Source: Flammeovirgaceae bacterium UBA1842
GTDB lineage: Bacteria; Bacteroidota; Bacteroidia; Cytophagales; Cyclobacteriaceae
Assembly: GCA_002338655.1 (NCBI GenBank)
Contig: DDIU01000022.1
Location: 22,976 to 86,975 of the forward strand
Reading direction: 5' to 3'
Length of the DNA: 64,000 nucleotides
The notes below the pieces were generated by a model. The model was not told where the DNA came from. It saw only the letters and a program-made list of their open reading frames with translations, and did no database searches. This document shows, one piece after another, positions 9,827-19,146 of this stretch; the first letter of the stretch is position 1, and every line of letters starts with the position of its first letter. The position numbers and the translations under genes were made by a program.

Positions 9827-10520
9827 AAGACTGGCACGAAAGGAATTAACCACGCTGCTGGAGGAATATGATCAAATAGAAATCATTGGTGAGGCTGCAA
9901 ATGCAGACGAGGCAATTGAAATAATAGATGAGCAAAATCCTGATCTGCTATTTTTGGATATCCAGATGCCTGGGAAAACGGGATTTGAGTTGCTTGAGCA
10001 ACTTGATGATGTACCCAAAGTCATATTTACCACAGCCTATGATGAATTTGCATTGAAGGCTTTTGAAGTGAACGCACTGGATTATTTATTAAAACCCATT
10101 CAACCCGACAGATTAAAAGATAGCATTGCCAAATTGCAAGAGGTGGAAAGAAAGGTGAAATCCACTGACTTTAAGGACAAGAAATTAGGGCTTGAAGACC
10201 AGGTATTTGTAAAGGATGGCGACCGCTGTTGGTTTGTTAGCTTGGCAAATGTTCGGGTTTTTGAATCTGATGGAAACTATATCAAAGTATATTTTGATAC
10301 CAATCGGCCTATGATACATAAATCACTCAATGCCTTGGATGAAAAATTGGACCCTCGTAGTTTTTTCAGGGCCAGTCGAAAACATATTGTTAATTTGAGT
10401 TGGGTGGAAACCATTGAACCCTGGTTTAATGGTGGGCTGATGGTGAAACTCAAAGGCGGTGATAAAGTGGAGGTAAGTCGCAGGCAGGCTGCAAAGTTCA
10501 AGGATATGATGAGCCTTTAA
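9801..10520 (+). CDS. LytTR-family response regulator
   Basis: This is a 239-residue DNA-binding response regulator and the partner of the preceding kinase. The receiver domain covers residues ~1-118, with acidic pocket DDE near residues 7-9, phospho-acceptor Asp53 in FLDIQMPG, Thr in IFTTAYDE and the conserved Lys in LLKPI. The LytTR DNA-binding domain spans ~140-239, with FESDGNYIKV and SFFRASRKHIVNL as its diagnostic segments. The ATG lies inside the 3' end of the kinase gene. The targets are unknown, and no adjacent gene is an obvious regulon member. It ends two bases from the stop of the convergent gene. Confidence 0.95.
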   Translation: MRALIIDDERLARKELTTLLEEYDQIEIIGEAANADEAIEIIDEQNPDLLFLDIQMPGKTGFELLEQLDDVPKVIFTTAYDEFALKAFEVNALDYLLKPIQPDRLKDSIAKLQEVERKVKSTDFKDKKLGLEDQVFVKDGDRCWFVSLANVRVFESDGNYIKVYFDTNRPMIHKSLNALDEKLDPRSFFRASRKHIVNLSWVETIEPWFNGGLMVKLKGGDKVEVSRRQAAKFKDMMSL

Positions 10521-10521
10521 T

Positions 10522-10899
10522 TTATCCCTGAGCTTGTTTTTTCACAAGATCTATTAACTCTGCTTCCACATTCCAGTCTTTGGCAAGTTTGAGCATGGCC
10601 GTGGCCTCTAGCTCTGTGACATACCCCTTTAGGTTATTTGCCTGCCATACCATATCAATGTACATCACCCTTTTGTTTTTAGGGTAATCGCCAATTATAT
10701 CGTTTAGATATTCACGGGCCCTATCAAATGAATTGAAATAATCTTTGGCAATAAACTCATTCGCCCATTTTAACTCCTCATGACCTTTTAGCTCTTCTGC
10801 AGTGGCATTTAGGTTCTCCCTTTCCTCATCATCCAATCCATGGTAATGGAAGATCACTGATTTTAAGAGTAGATATGCTTTTTTTTCTTCTGAGGTCAT
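10522..10899 (-). CDS. Small acidic helical protein, possibly TerB-like
   Basis: This 125-residue cytoplasmic protein is predicted all-helical and has no signal peptide or membrane segment. The helical spacing and the Asp/Glu-rich segments (YHGLDDEEREN, DIIGDYPKNKRVMY) resemble the TerB/DUF533 helical fold, but that is an impression and not a firm assignment. It converges on the LytTR regulator gene with one base between the two stop codons, and no terminator is visible there. Function is unknown. Confidence 0.65.
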   Translation of the reverse strand: MTSEEKKAYLLLKSVIFHYHGLDDEERENLNATAEELKGHEELKWANEFIAKDYFNSFDRAREYLNDIIGDYPKNKRVMYIDMVWQANNLKGYVTELEATAMLKLAKDWNVEAELIDLVKKQAQG

Positions 10900-11028
10900 A
10901 CGTGTAAGGTTAGCACAAAAAAAGAAAATTATTTCATAAAAACTACCTTAATCCACTTATAAATGGGAAATATTCAAACGATTAATTTATAATTAATTTG
11001 ATTGACAAAACTTTATATAGGAATAAAT

Positions 11029-12147
11029 TTAGTTGTCAACTATGAATAGGTCAGCTGAAATCTGATCTGCTAAAAGACGGCCTCTTTTTGTTAATACTAA
11101 ATGATTATTGGTTAATACTGCATGGCCTGCATGTATTAATTTCTGCACATATTGAGGATCAAGCAAGTACCCCATTTGCTGTAATACCGTTAGGTCTGAA
11201 CCCCACTTTGTTCTCAGGGTTGTTAGCAAATAATCATTTATTTGATCTTCCCGGGTGAGCTTTTCAAGTGAACTTGGGCTTTCCCCATGCCCAATAGCCA
11301 CCATATATTTTTGGTTATTACTTACATTGTACTGTCTGCTTGTCAGGTTGTACGAGTGAGCGCTTGGTCCAATACCCAGATAGGGCTTTTGTTGCCAATA
11401 AGCCGTATTATGTTTGGAGTAATATGTTGGTTTGCTAAAATTTGAAATTTCATATTGTTCATAACCTGCCTTTTCAAGCAAGTCCAACATTATTTCAAAT
11501 TGTTCTGCTGAATAATCATCCTCAACGGGTTTCAATTTTCCTTTCTTAAGCCAATGGCCAAAGGCTGTTTTGGGTTCTATTGTAAGGCAGTAGGCTGAAA
11601 TGTGTGCTGGATCAAAAGCAATAAGTTTCTTTAAATCCTCCTTCCATTGTACATGTGATCGGTTAGGGATGCCATATATGAGGTCAACGCTAATGTTATC
11701 AAATCCTTCTTGCTTCGAAAGTTCAATGCAATTGGACGCTTGTTTATCATTATGCGCTCTATTGAGAAACTGAAGGACTGTAGAATCGAATGATTGCACA
11801 CCAATACTTAACCTGTTTATTCCAGCATTTTTAAATTCCAATAGTTTCCCCTTACTTAAATCGTCAGGATTAGCTTCTAATGTAATTTCTGAATTAGAGA
11901 TGACATCAAATTCTTCCCTAACCTTTTTAATTAGATTGGAGAGCTGGACTGAAGTTAGCAATGAAGGTGTACCCCCGCCAAAATAAATGGTTTCGACTGG
12001 CTCTCTGAGATATTTTTTTCGAATATCGATTTCCTTCATCAGGCATTCCACCATTTGGTCCATCCTGACCACGTTCGTACTAAAATGGAAGTCACAGTAG
12101 TGGCAAGCCTGTTTACAAAATGGAATATGGATGTATATACCTGCCAA
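11029..12147 (-). CDS. hemW: Radical SAM protein HemW (CPO-III-like)
   Basis: This is a radical SAM enzyme of the HemW family, implicated in heme trafficking and formerly annotated as oxygen-independent coproporphyrinogen oxidase. The [4Fe-4S] motif CKQACHYC is near the N-terminus, followed by IYFGGGTPS, the SIGVQSF segment and the C-terminal HemW domain. I chose the TTG at 12147, which gives M-AGIYIHIPFCK, the standard family N-terminus. The frame extends upstream to an ATG at 12222, but that would add 25 unusual residues over the start of the divergent gene. A -7 element (12168-12175 on the minus strand) sits 21 bases upstream of the chosen start. hemD and hemH occur elsewhere in this window. 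Confidence 0.93.
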   Translation of the reverse strand: MAGIYIHIPFCKQACHYCDFHFSTNVVRMDQMVECLMKEIDIRKKYLREPVETIYFGGGTPSLLTSVQLSNLIKKVREEFDVISNSEITLEANPDDLSKGKLLEFKNAGINRLSIGVQSFDSTVLQFLNRAHNDKQASNCIELSKQEGFDNISVDLIYGIPNRSHVQWKEDLKKLIAFDPAHISAYCLTIEPKTAFGHWLKKGKLKPVEDDYSAEQFEIMLDLLEKAGYEQYEISNFSKPTYYSKHNTAYWQQKPYLGIGPSAHSYNLTSRQYNVSNNQKYMVAIGHGESPSSLEKLTREDQINDYLLTTLRTKWGSDLTVLQQMGYLLDPQYVQKLIHAGHAVLTNNHLVLTKRGRLLADQISADLFIVDN

Positions 12148-12152
12148 GTAGT

Positions 12153-12175
12153 TATATTTGAGTTCCTCAAAATTA
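12153..12175. promoter_or_regulatory. Overlapping divergent -7 elements for hemW and the Omp85-like gene
   Basis: Plus strand TATATTTG at 12153-12160 and minus strand TAATTTTG at 12175-12168 both match TAnnTTTG exactly. The predicted starts are ~12167 (rightward) and ~12161 (leftward), so each start lies within the other's core promoter. Neither has a convincing -33 TTG at normal spacing. Confidence 0.4.
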
Positions 12176-12184
12176 CCTGATTTC

Positions 12185-13897
12185 TTGACAAAGGCTTTCG
12201 TTTTCGTTCTTTTACTCGTCACCTCCTATCAATTTGGGCAAGCTCAAAATAGAAATGTACTATTGGGCACACCAAATGATCTGGAAGTCATCTCAGCTTA
12301 TCAAAAAAGGTTGGGGTCAATTACGGATTCGGCCAATTTGATTTTATCAGTTAATAATGCAATCAAAGAGGCGCAAGGGTTAGGGTATTTAATGGCTGCT
12401 TACCACCTCACAAAGGTTGATTCCATATTTCAAATATACATTGAGGTGGGGGCAAGGTTTAACTGGGCCGAATTAAAACAAGGGAATATCCCTGATTACC
12501 TTTTGAGTAAATCAGGTTATCGGCAACGGTTTTTTATTGCAAAGCCGTTTAAACAAACAGAAGTACAAAAACTGTTTACAAAAATCATTAAGGAAAGCGA
12601 GAATAATGGCTATCCATTTGCTTCAATATATCTTGATTCAATTCAAATAACAGATGACCAGATCTCAGGGGCACTTAACTACACCCAAGGCCCAGAAATC
12701 ACTTTTGATAAAATTCAAATCAATGGCACTGATAAAGTAAAACCAGAATGGCTGGCCAGTTATCTAAATATCCGGGAAGGATCATTATTTAGTCAAAATG
12801 CGATTGATAACATAGCTGCAAAACTTGGGGAGCTACCATTTATTGAAATGAATCAGCCACCTGATATCACATTTCAAAACTCACAAGCTACGGTAGTACT
12901 TACATTGAAAAGTGTAGCTGCTAATAATATAGATGGGATCGTGGGGTTTTTACCCAATGAGCAGCAAGGAAAGATGCTTGTTACAGGGCAATTCTATTTG
13001 GGGCTGACAAATTTGTTTTCTTCAGGCAAGACTATTGACATTAAATGGCAAAGCTTGAAGCCTAGATCCCAATTATTGGATTTGGAGTATAACCAACCCA
13101 ATATCCTTCGATCTAACATTGATTTATTGGCCAATTTCAATTTGCTTAAAGAAGATACCATATTTATCAACAGGGAAGGTGAATTGGGTGCCATCTTAAA
13201 AAAGCCCAAACAAACTTGGAAATTATATTACAGGGCTAAGAACACTTCAGTGCTTTCAGAAAAGTTGAACCGTGATGATTTGGCAGATATCAAGATTAAT
13301 TATTATGGTGGTAAATACTCTTTTAAAACCTACAAACAGCATAATGTTAAAAGAAATGGTTTTGGTTTTGACTTGGAAGCTGCCGTAGGTTCCAAATCAA
13401 TTAAAAACAACGGCAACCTACCTGAAAACACCTATGAAAACATTGATCTCAATACCATACAATATATGATCGGTGGTTCATGGACTACCTACATAACTTT
13501 ATCTAAATTTTTAGTATTGTATCAACGAACTAAAGGGGGAAAACTATTCAACGATTTTTTATTTACCAATGATCTTTTTCGTCTTGGGGGGTTGACTTCC
13601 ATCAGGGGATTTAACGAAAATTTCTTTTTTGCCTCTGACTACGCATTTTCCAACCTTGAACTTCAACTGCACTTTCAGACAGACTCTTATCTGTTTGTTT
13701 TTTATGATCAGGCTTATTTATACAATGATGTAGCTAAAACCAATATCAGTGACTACCCTATGGGGGTAGGATTAGGACTTACTTTTAAGGTACAAAAGGG
13801 GCTTATTAATATTGCCTATGGTGTAGGCAAGTCCAAGGATCAGTCTTTCGACTTAAAACTGTCTAAGTTTCACTTCGGTTATGTAGCAAGATTCTGA
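12185..13897 (+). CDS. Omp85/BamA-TamA-like outer membrane beta-barrel protein
   Basis: This is a surface-antigen (Omp85) family outer membrane protein of ~570 residues, shorter than BamA (~800 or more). A signal peptide is visible (KAFVFVLLLV, cleavage near GQA-Q). A POTRA-like region around residues 150-240 (FDKIQINGTDKVKPEWL) is followed by a C-terminal barrel. The barrel has the family motif RLGGLTSIRGFNE, whose RGF belongs to loop 6, and ends in aromatic Phe. The TTG at 12185 gives a normal signal peptide; an in-frame TTG at 12158 adds nine residues and is less likely because a -7 element covers it. It is probably co-transcribed with the next gene, 26 bases away. Whether it inserts or translocates proteins, or is a small TamA-type relative, cannot be decided. 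Confidence 0.85.
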   Translation: MTKAFVFVLLLVTSYQFGQAQNRNVLLGTPNDLEVISAYQKRLGSITDSANLILSVNNAIKEAQGLGYLMAAYHLTKVDSIFQIYIEVGARFNWAELKQGNIPDYLLSKSGYRQRFFIAKPFKQTEVQKLFTKIIKESENNGYPFASIYLDSIQITDDQISGALNYTQGPEITFDKIQINGTDKVKPEWLASYLNIREGSLFSQNAIDNIAAKLGELPFIEMNQPPDITFQNSQATVVLTLKSVAANNIDGIVGFLPNEQQGKMLVTGQFYLGLTNLFSSGKTIDIKWQSLKPRSQLLDLEYNQPNILRSNIDLLANFNLLKEDTIFINREGELGAILKKPKQTWKLYYRAKNTSVLSEKLNRDDLADIKINYYGGKYSFKTYKQHNVKRNGFGFDLEAAVGSKSIKNNGNLPENTYENIDLNTIQYMIGGSWTTYITLSKFLVLYQRTKGGKLFNDFLFTNDLFRLGGLTSIRGFNENFFFASDYAFSNLELQLHFQTDSYLFVFYDQAYLYNDVAKTNISDYPMGVGLGLTFKVQKGLINIAYGVGKSKDQSFDLKLSKFHFGYVARF

Positions 13898-13923
13898 TTA
13901 ACTTAGCAGCAAAATTTACGGTT

Positions 13924-15051
13924 TTGAAAATATCAAGTCTTCTGATTGCATTCTTTTGTTTATTACCCAGCCTTTGCTTTAGCCAGCAAGACACAGTGGT
14001 AGTTAAGGATTTTAGTAATGCTTGGACATTTTTCAATGATGGCCAGAACCTTCCATTGGTACGTAAGTCAGATTTTAAAGGAAATGTTATTCGTTTTGAT
14101 GTAGATGTTAGGGATTTTGATGGGGCGTATCTATCCATTCGATCTCCGCAGGAAATTTCTTTGTTTGTTGATGGCGTTCTTCAGCGGGTAACACGTAAAA
14201 AACTAATTGTTGACTTTGAGGAGATCAAAACGGGGAACAATGTGGTATCGCTAACTATTTATGCAGAGGGATTAAACCCCTATTCGCTAAGCACCCAAGC
14301 CATTAAAATATTGGCAGCCAATTATGACCCATTAAAAAATGAAGTAGTCATTGTCAATCCCAGAGCGGCACGTACCTTCCCTAATTTTTTCATTGTGGGG
14401 TTGACCATACTCGCCATTTATTTTGCTGTAATGTCTAACTTTTACCCAAGAGTGGTTTCCGAATATTATAATTTTGGTCGGGCTATCTCAGCTAGGGAAT
14501 CAGATGAAAATTTATTAAAAAGCAGACCGTTAAACAGTACTAATATATATGTATATATATTTTTCTGTCTACTGCTTTCCTTTATTATCCTGTCACTGGC
14601 GTATCTTTCTAATTCATTTCCAGAAGTAAGCCTATTTTACCCAACGTCATTTGTAGGCGCACTTTGGAACTGGGCTGAGCTCACCTTAATGATTTTAGCC
14701 TTACTTGCTTGTAAATTTGCTTTAATTGCATATTTCTCAAGGTTATTTGCAATTCCTAGTTTTACCAATAACCACTTGTTTAATTTCATCAGGTTAAGTC
14801 TAATGTCTGCTACAGCCATGCTGCTGATACTGTTTATTTTTCAATTAGGATTTCTAGATTTTAGTCAAAGTTCATTTGAAAAACTGCTATTATATATTCT
14901 TATTTCGTTGGCACCAATATCATTTATCATTTTTCTGAAATTAATGAATGCAGCTCCTTTCAAGAATCTGCATTTATTTTCATACCTTTGCGCCACAGAA
15001 CTGATCCCTTTTGTGATTATTCTGAGTTTAGGGATGAATGTATCATTCTAA
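13924..15051 (+). CDS. DUF4271-like integral membrane protein
   Basis: This 375-residue protein has a signal peptide (cleavage near CFSQ), an exported beta-rich domain (~20-145, including DGVLQRVTRKKLIVDFEEI) and about six membrane helices from ~155 to the C-terminus. The arrangement matches the DUF4271 family found in Bacteroidota immediately upstream of hemD. The start is TTG at 13924 (leading to MKISSLLIAFF), 26 bases after the Omp85-like gene. Function is unknown; no catalytic residues stand out. The position between an outer membrane protein and hemD suggests an envelope role. Confidence 0.78.
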   Translation: MKISSLLIAFFCLLPSLCFSQQDTVVVKDFSNAWTFFNDGQNLPLVRKSDFKGNVIRFDVDVRDFDGAYLSIRSPQEISLFVDGVLQRVTRKKLIVDFEEIKTGNNVVSLTIYAEGLNPYSLSTQAIKILAANYDPLKNEVVIVNPRAARTFPNFFIVGLTILAIYFAVMSNFYPRVVSEYYNFGRAISARESDENLLKSRPLNSTNIYVYIFFCLLLSFIILSLAYLSNSFPEVSLFYPTSFVGALWNWAELTLMILALLACKFALIAYFSRLFAIPSFTNNHLFNFIRLSLMSATAMLLILFIFQLGFLDFSQSSFEKLLLYILISLAPISFIIFLKLMNAAPFKNLHLFSYLCATELIPFVIILSLGMNVSF

Positions 15052-15090
15052 CTTTAGCCTAAAAATAGACTAATATTGTTGACTGCGAAT

Positions 15091-15867
15091 ATGACTGATC
15101 AAGTGAAAGAGAGGATGCATCAAGTGAAAAGTATCCTAGTTTCCCAGCCGAAACCCCAAGATGAAAATTCGCCATATTTTAAATTGGCAGAGAAGTACAA
15201 CCTCAAAATTGATTTCCGACCATTCATACAGGTTGATCCTGTAACCATTAATGAATTCAGGAAACAAAAAATTGACATACTAGATCATTCGGCTATTATT
15301 TTCACAAGTAGGAATGCCGTTGATCATTTTTTTAGTATCTGCCAGGAGCTTAAAGTGGAAATGCCAGCGGATATGAAGTACTTCTGTATTTCAGAACAAA
15401 CTGCAAATTATCTTCAGAAGTATATAGTAATCAGAAAGAGAAAAATTTTTACTGGTCATAGAACAGCTGATGATCTTATAGAGATACTAAAGAAACACAA
15501 AAACGAGAAATACCTTTTCCCGTGTTCGGATATTCGAAAGGATGACATTCCAGACTTCCTTAAAGATAATGGATACAAATACTCAGAGGCTATCATTTAC
15601 CGTACTGTGGCCAGTGATCTGAGTGATTTGGAAAATGTTTACTATGATATCTTAGCTTTTTTTAGCCCTTCAGGTATTAACTCACTATTGGTAAATTTCC
15701 CTGATTTCAAACAAAACAATACACGTATGGCAGCATTTGGCCCTACCACTGCCAAGGCAGTAAGGGACGCAGGCATGCTACTGGATATTGAGGCCCCTTT
15801 GCCCAATGCTCCATCAATGACGGGCGCGATTGAAATATATATCAAAAAGGCCAACGGGTTAAAGTAA
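15091..15867 (+). CDS. hemD: Uroporphyrinogen-III synthase
   Basis: This enzyme cyclises hydroxymethylbilane to uroporphyrinogen III in tetrapyrrole synthesis. The two-lobed HemD fold is recognisable from VKSILVSQPKP near the N-terminus, IIFTSRNAVDHFF at ~75, a linker segment, FFSPSGINSLL at ~190 and AFGPTTAKAVRDAG at ~215. The ATG at 15091 gives a normal length of 258 residues; a TTG at 15076 in frame would add five. The protein family is poorly conserved in sequence, so the assignment rests on these motifs and on the DUF4271 neighbour. Other heme genes here are hemW (about 3 kb upstream) and hemH (about 30 kb downstream). Confidence 0.88.
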   Translation: MTDQVKERMHQVKSILVSQPKPQDENSPYFKLAEKYNLKIDFRPFIQVDPVTINEFRKQKIDILDHSAIIFTSRNAVDHFFSICQELKVEMPADMKYFCISEQTANYLQKYIVIRKRKIFTGHRTADDLIEILKKHKNEKYLFPCSDIRKDDIPDFLKDNGYKYSEAIIYRTVASDLSDLENVYYDILAFFSPSGINSLLVNFPDFKQNNTRMAAFGPTTAKAVRDAGMLLDIEAPLPNAPSMTGAIEIYIKKANGLK

Positions 15868-15920
15868 TATCATTCAAGTATTAAAACTTTAAGAGATTAT
15901 TAACCATTTAAAGCCAAGTG

Positions 15921-15953
15921 TTTGATTGTATTATCAAAAAAACCGTATATTTA
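15921..15953 (+). promoter_or_regulatory. Candidate promoter of the porP-like gene
   Basis: TTTG at 15921-15924, a 21-base spacer, then TATATTTA at 15946-15953 (one mismatch to TAnnTTTG). The predicted start near 15960 lies just before the ATG at 15975 and argues against the longer in-frame start at 15918. Confidence 0.45.
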
Positions 15954-15974
15954 AGACTGTTTTTGACTCTATAT

Positions 15975-16937
15975 ATGCGCAAGTCTATTTTTTACATATG
16001 GTTTGGGGTCTTTTTTTTAAGTGCAAATATTGTACTGGCCCAACAAGACGCACAGTTCTCCTATTATATGAAGAACATGCTTTACTACAATCCGGCATTT
16101 GCTGGTTCTGAAGGGATAACCCAAGTTTCACTACTTCATAGAACCCAATGGGCTGGATATTCAGCTTCATTTGATGATGGGGGTGCGCCACAAACACAAG
16201 TATTCAGTTTTACTACTCCTATATATAAGTTTAGAAGTGGGTTTGGTTTTCATATTGTCAATGATAAACTGGGGCCATTGACCAATCAAGAAGTACAATT
16301 TTCATATGCCTACCATTTAGGTATTAAAAATTCGAAGTTGAGCTTCGGGTTACGCTTAGGAGCAATATCGCAATCGATTAATTTTGATATCTATAGAGCT
16401 ATAGATCCAGATGATGTAGTACTTCAAAATAAGAGTGGTAAGGAATCACAAGTAAGGCCTGATATGGCCCTGGGGGTTTATTTTAGATCTGAAAAGTATT
16501 ATGTAGGTGGAAGTTTTAACCATTTATTAAAGGCCGAATTTGATTTTGGGTCTAATGAAGTGCGTAATGCTCTTGAAAATCATGCCTATTTTACCATAGG
16601 GTATATCCACGAGGTTAACTTTGATTTAAAACTTTCCCCTTCTTTGTTGGTCCAAACAGATTTCAATGAATATAGTTTTATATTAGGAGGTCTGGCTTAT
16701 TATAAGGATACAATGTGGGGCGGAGTGTCATTTAGACAAGGTGATGACGTGAATATTTTATTGGGATACAATTTTTTAAAGGATAAGTCGTTGAGCTTTG
16801 GCTACTCATTCGGATATGTTATTAAGGATCAGGATGCCAAGCAAGCAACCAATCACGAAATAATATTGAGTTATCAGTTGCCTGTTAATCCTGGTACCGG
16901 TAAAAAGGTAGTAAGAACGCCTAGGTTCAGACATTAA
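15975..16937 (+). CDS. porP: PorP/SprF family type IX secretion outer membrane protein
   Basis: This 320-residue outer membrane protein belongs to the PorP/SprF family. Its members are needed for T9SS function (PorP in Porphyromonas) or for export of a partner adhesin (SprF in Flavobacterium). A signal peptide ends near VLAQ, followed by the family hallmark QFSYYMKNMLYYNPAFAGS. The protein then shows alternating beta strands and ends with basic residues. The ATG at 15975 gives a normal signal peptide; an upstream in-frame start would place the promoter inside the gene. It lies 187 bases upstream of gldK, matching the porP-porK-L-M-N order in Porphyromonas. That supports a core T9SS role rather than a substrate-specific SprF role. 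Confidence 0.9.
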   Translation: MRKSIFYIWFGVFFLSANIVLAQQDAQFSYYMKNMLYYNPAFAGSEGITQVSLLHRTQWAGYSASFDDGGAPQTQVFSFTTPIYKFRSGFGFHIVNDKLGPLTNQEVQFSYAYHLGIKNSKLSFGLRLGAISQSINFDIYRAIDPDDVVLQNKSGKESQVRPDMALGVYFRSEKYYVGGSFNHLLKAEFDFGSNEVRNALENHAYFTIGYIHEVNFDLKLSPSLLVQTDFNEYSFILGGLAYYKDTMWGGVSFRQGDDVNILLGYNFLKDKSLSFGYSFGYVIKDQDAKQATNHEIILSYQLPVNPGTGKKVVRTPRFRH

Positions 16938-17124
16938 CGATGAAAAATTTTGCTTTTAATGATAAAATATTCAATTTGTAAAATATATTTTAATATTTCT
17001 TAGGTTGAAAATCAGTAAGCAAGGGATTTAAATAGATTTTTTTTTATATATTTCCGCTTCAAAATTTAAACTTAACTAGTTGGCTTTAACTGAATGATAG
17101 TTAAAGGATTAAAGATAAAGTGTT

Positions 17125-18198
17125 ATGCATAAATTAATTAGAAGATTCTTCTATTCGTTGGTATTGCTTTCATCTGCTTTTTTAGGCGGTTGTGGGTTAC
17201 TGGGCCTAGGTGGTGGCGGTGGTGATCAGGGAGAGTTGGTAGGGGTTCCAGGAAGGGAAGGCTGGGTAATGGCACAACCTTACGGGATGGTTCCAATTCC
17301 GGCTGGAACATTTCATATGGGTCAGGCTGATGAAGATCCTGCATCGACACAAATTAATTTTAACAAACAAATTACGATCGGTTCATTCTATATGGATGAT
17401 ACCGAAATTACTAATAATGAATATCGTCAATTTATTGATTTGATCCTTCAAGATTCTATTAGTGTTCTAGGTGAAGATAAAATCATGCACGATTATTATC
17501 CTGATACTACGGTGTGGGTTAAAGATTTTGCACACCACATGGGTGATCCGGTTATGGATTATTACTATTGGCATCCAGGTTACGATGATTACCCAGTTGT
17601 GGGAATCAATTGGGAAGCAGCCGTTTACTTTTCAAAATGGAGAACAGCTTATTGGGCAGATTATAGAAGAAGTGTAGGTGAAGTGCCAATGCCTTCATTT
17701 AGACTACCAAATGAAGCAGAATGGGAATACGCTGCCAGAGGCGGAAGGGATATGGCTAAATATCCTTGGGGTAATCCATACATAAGAAATTCGAAAGGTT
17801 GTATGCTGGCTAACTTTAAGCCAGGCAGAGGTAATTTTTACGATGACGGTTTTGCCTATACAGCTCCCGTTGCATCTTACTTTGCCAATGACTATGGACT
17901 ATACGACATGGCTGGTAATGTTTCAGAATGGTGCTTAGATGACTTTAATCCTGCTTCAGTTCCATTAGTATGGGATTTGAACCCACAGTATATTGAAAAA
18001 AGGACTGATCCAAACAATCCAAACTATGATCCAAAAATATATCCTAAGAAAGTGATAAGGGGTGGATCATGGAAAGATGTTGCCTATTATCTGGAAACAG
18101 GAACAAGAACATTCGAGTTTAAAGATTCAACCAGAGCCTATATTGGCTTTAGAAATGCAATGACGCACCTTGGCAGATCGTCCGGTGCTGAATTTTAA
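17125..18198 (+). CDS. gldK: Gliding motility / T9SS lipoprotein GldK
   Basis: GldK (PorK) forms with GldN the periplasmic ring of the type IX secretion system, attached to the outer membrane. A lipoprotein signal is evident with lipobox FLGGC and Cys23. The rest is a formylglycine-generating-enzyme-like (SUMF1) domain with MDDTEITNNEYRQF, RLPNEAEWEYAARGG, YDMAGNVSEW and VIRGGSW. These domains are non-catalytic in the GldK family. At 357 residues the length is normal. The order gldK-L-M-N is intact, with 61 and 53 bases between the first genes, so they probably form one operon ended by the terminator at 21662. Confidence 0.96.
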   Translation: MHKLIRRFFYSLVLLSSAFLGGCGLLGLGGGGGDQGELVGVPGREGWVMAQPYGMVPIPAGTFHMGQADEDPASTQINFNKQITIGSFYMDDTEITNNEYRQFIDLILQDSISVLGEDKIMHDYYPDTTVWVKDFAHHMGDPVMDYYYWHPGYDDYPVVGINWEAAVYFSKWRTAYWADYRRSVGEVPMPSFRLPNEAEWEYAARGGRDMAKYPWGNPYIRNSKGCMLANFKPGRGNFYDDGFAYTAPVASYFANDYGLYDMAGNVSEWCLDDFNPASVPLVWDLNPQYIEKRTDPNNPNYDPKIYPKKVIRGGSWKDVAYYLETGTRTFEFKDSTRAYIGFRNAMTHLGRSSGAEF

Positions 18199-18259
18199 AT
18201 TTGATTATATTAACCAAATAGATTAAACTTAACAAGTATTAAATTAAAACCTTAAGACA

Positions 18260-19093
18260 ATGAGTAAAAATAAAGGCGGATTTGCAGAACTTATGTATAA
18301 GACCATTATGCCTAAGGTATATGGTATTGGTGCTGCAGTTGTTATTATCGGGGCACTTTTTAAAATCTTACACCTTCCTGGTGCTAATGAAATGCTAATG
18401 ATAGGGTTATCTGTTGAAGCAGGTATATTCTTCTTAAGTGCATTTGAGCCACCTCATGCAGAGCCAGATTGGTCAAAAGTTTATCCTGAGCTTTCAGAAG
18501 ATTTTGAAGGGCCAACAGCTTCCCCAAGAATCTCTAACAAACCTTCAGGAGCTACGCCAACTCAAGAATTGGATAACATGCTCAGCAAAGCTAAAATCGG
18601 CCCTGAACTGATTGATAGTTTAGGTAAGGGGATGAGGAATATGGCTGAATCAGCTTCTAAAATGTCAAATTTGGCAGATGCCGCAGTTGCTACTAATGAC
18701 TATTCCAAAAATGTTAAAACCGCCTCACAATCATTGTTGGAAATGAATAAATCATACGCCAATACAGCCAATGCAATGGCTGATATGGCCAATGCCTCTA
18801 AAGATGCCAAAGAGTATCATTCTCAAATACAGAATGTGACTAAAAACCTTGGCGCACTCAACGCTGTTTACGAAATGGAGTTAAAAGATTCTGACAGTCA
18901 TGTGAAAGCAATGAACAAATTCTATACTAACATGGCACAGGCTCTTGAAGGAATGACAAGTGCAGGTGAAAATACCAAGAAATTTGCTAGTGAATTGGAT
19001 AAACTAACAGGTAACCTGACGTCTCTTAATAAGGTGTATGGCAACATGCTTACAGCTATGAGAGGTGGATCTTCTAATCAACCTCAGGGTTAA
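18260..19093 (+). CDS. gldL: Gliding motility / T9SS inner membrane motor protein GldL
   Basis: GldL (PorL) forms with GldM the proton-motive-force-driven motor of type IX secretion and gliding. Two membrane helices lie at residues ~15-38 and ~43-60 (GIGAAVVIIGALFKILHLPG and MLMIGLSVEAGIFFLSAFEPP). The acidic residue in the second helix, within the LSVEAGIF context, is the known family feature. The remaining ~210 residues are a cytoplasmic alanine- and asparagine-rich coiled-coil region with a repeating MADMANASKDAKEY-like pattern. Length 277 is normal. It lies between gldK and gldM. Confidence 0.96.
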   Translation: MSKNKGGFAELMYKTIMPKVYGIGAAVVIIGALFKILHLPGANEMLMIGLSVEAGIFFLSAFEPPHAEPDWSKVYPELSEDFEGPTASPRISNKPSGATPTQELDNMLSKAKIGPELIDSLGKGMRNMAESASKMSNLADAAVATNDYSKNVKTASQSLLEMNKSYANTANAMADMANASKDAKEYHSQIQNVTKNLGALNAVYEMELKDSDSHVKAMNKFYTNMAQALEGMTSAGENTKKFASELDKLTGNLTSLNKVYGNMLTAMRGGSSNQPQG

Positions 19094-19146
19094 TTGAGAA
19101 GTGTATTCAAAAGAAATGTTTAATTCATTAACAAAACAAATTTAAA

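Noticed and set aside
11029..12222. HemW starting at ATG 12222
   Set aside because: The extra 25 residues are not like HemW, and the frame covers the whole signal peptide of the divergent Omp85-like gene.
14983..14990. Exact TAnnTTTG (TACCTTTG) near the end of the DUF4271-like gene as a hemD promoter
   Set aside because: Inside coding sequence with no -33 TTG; such 8-mers are expected by chance many times in 64 kb.
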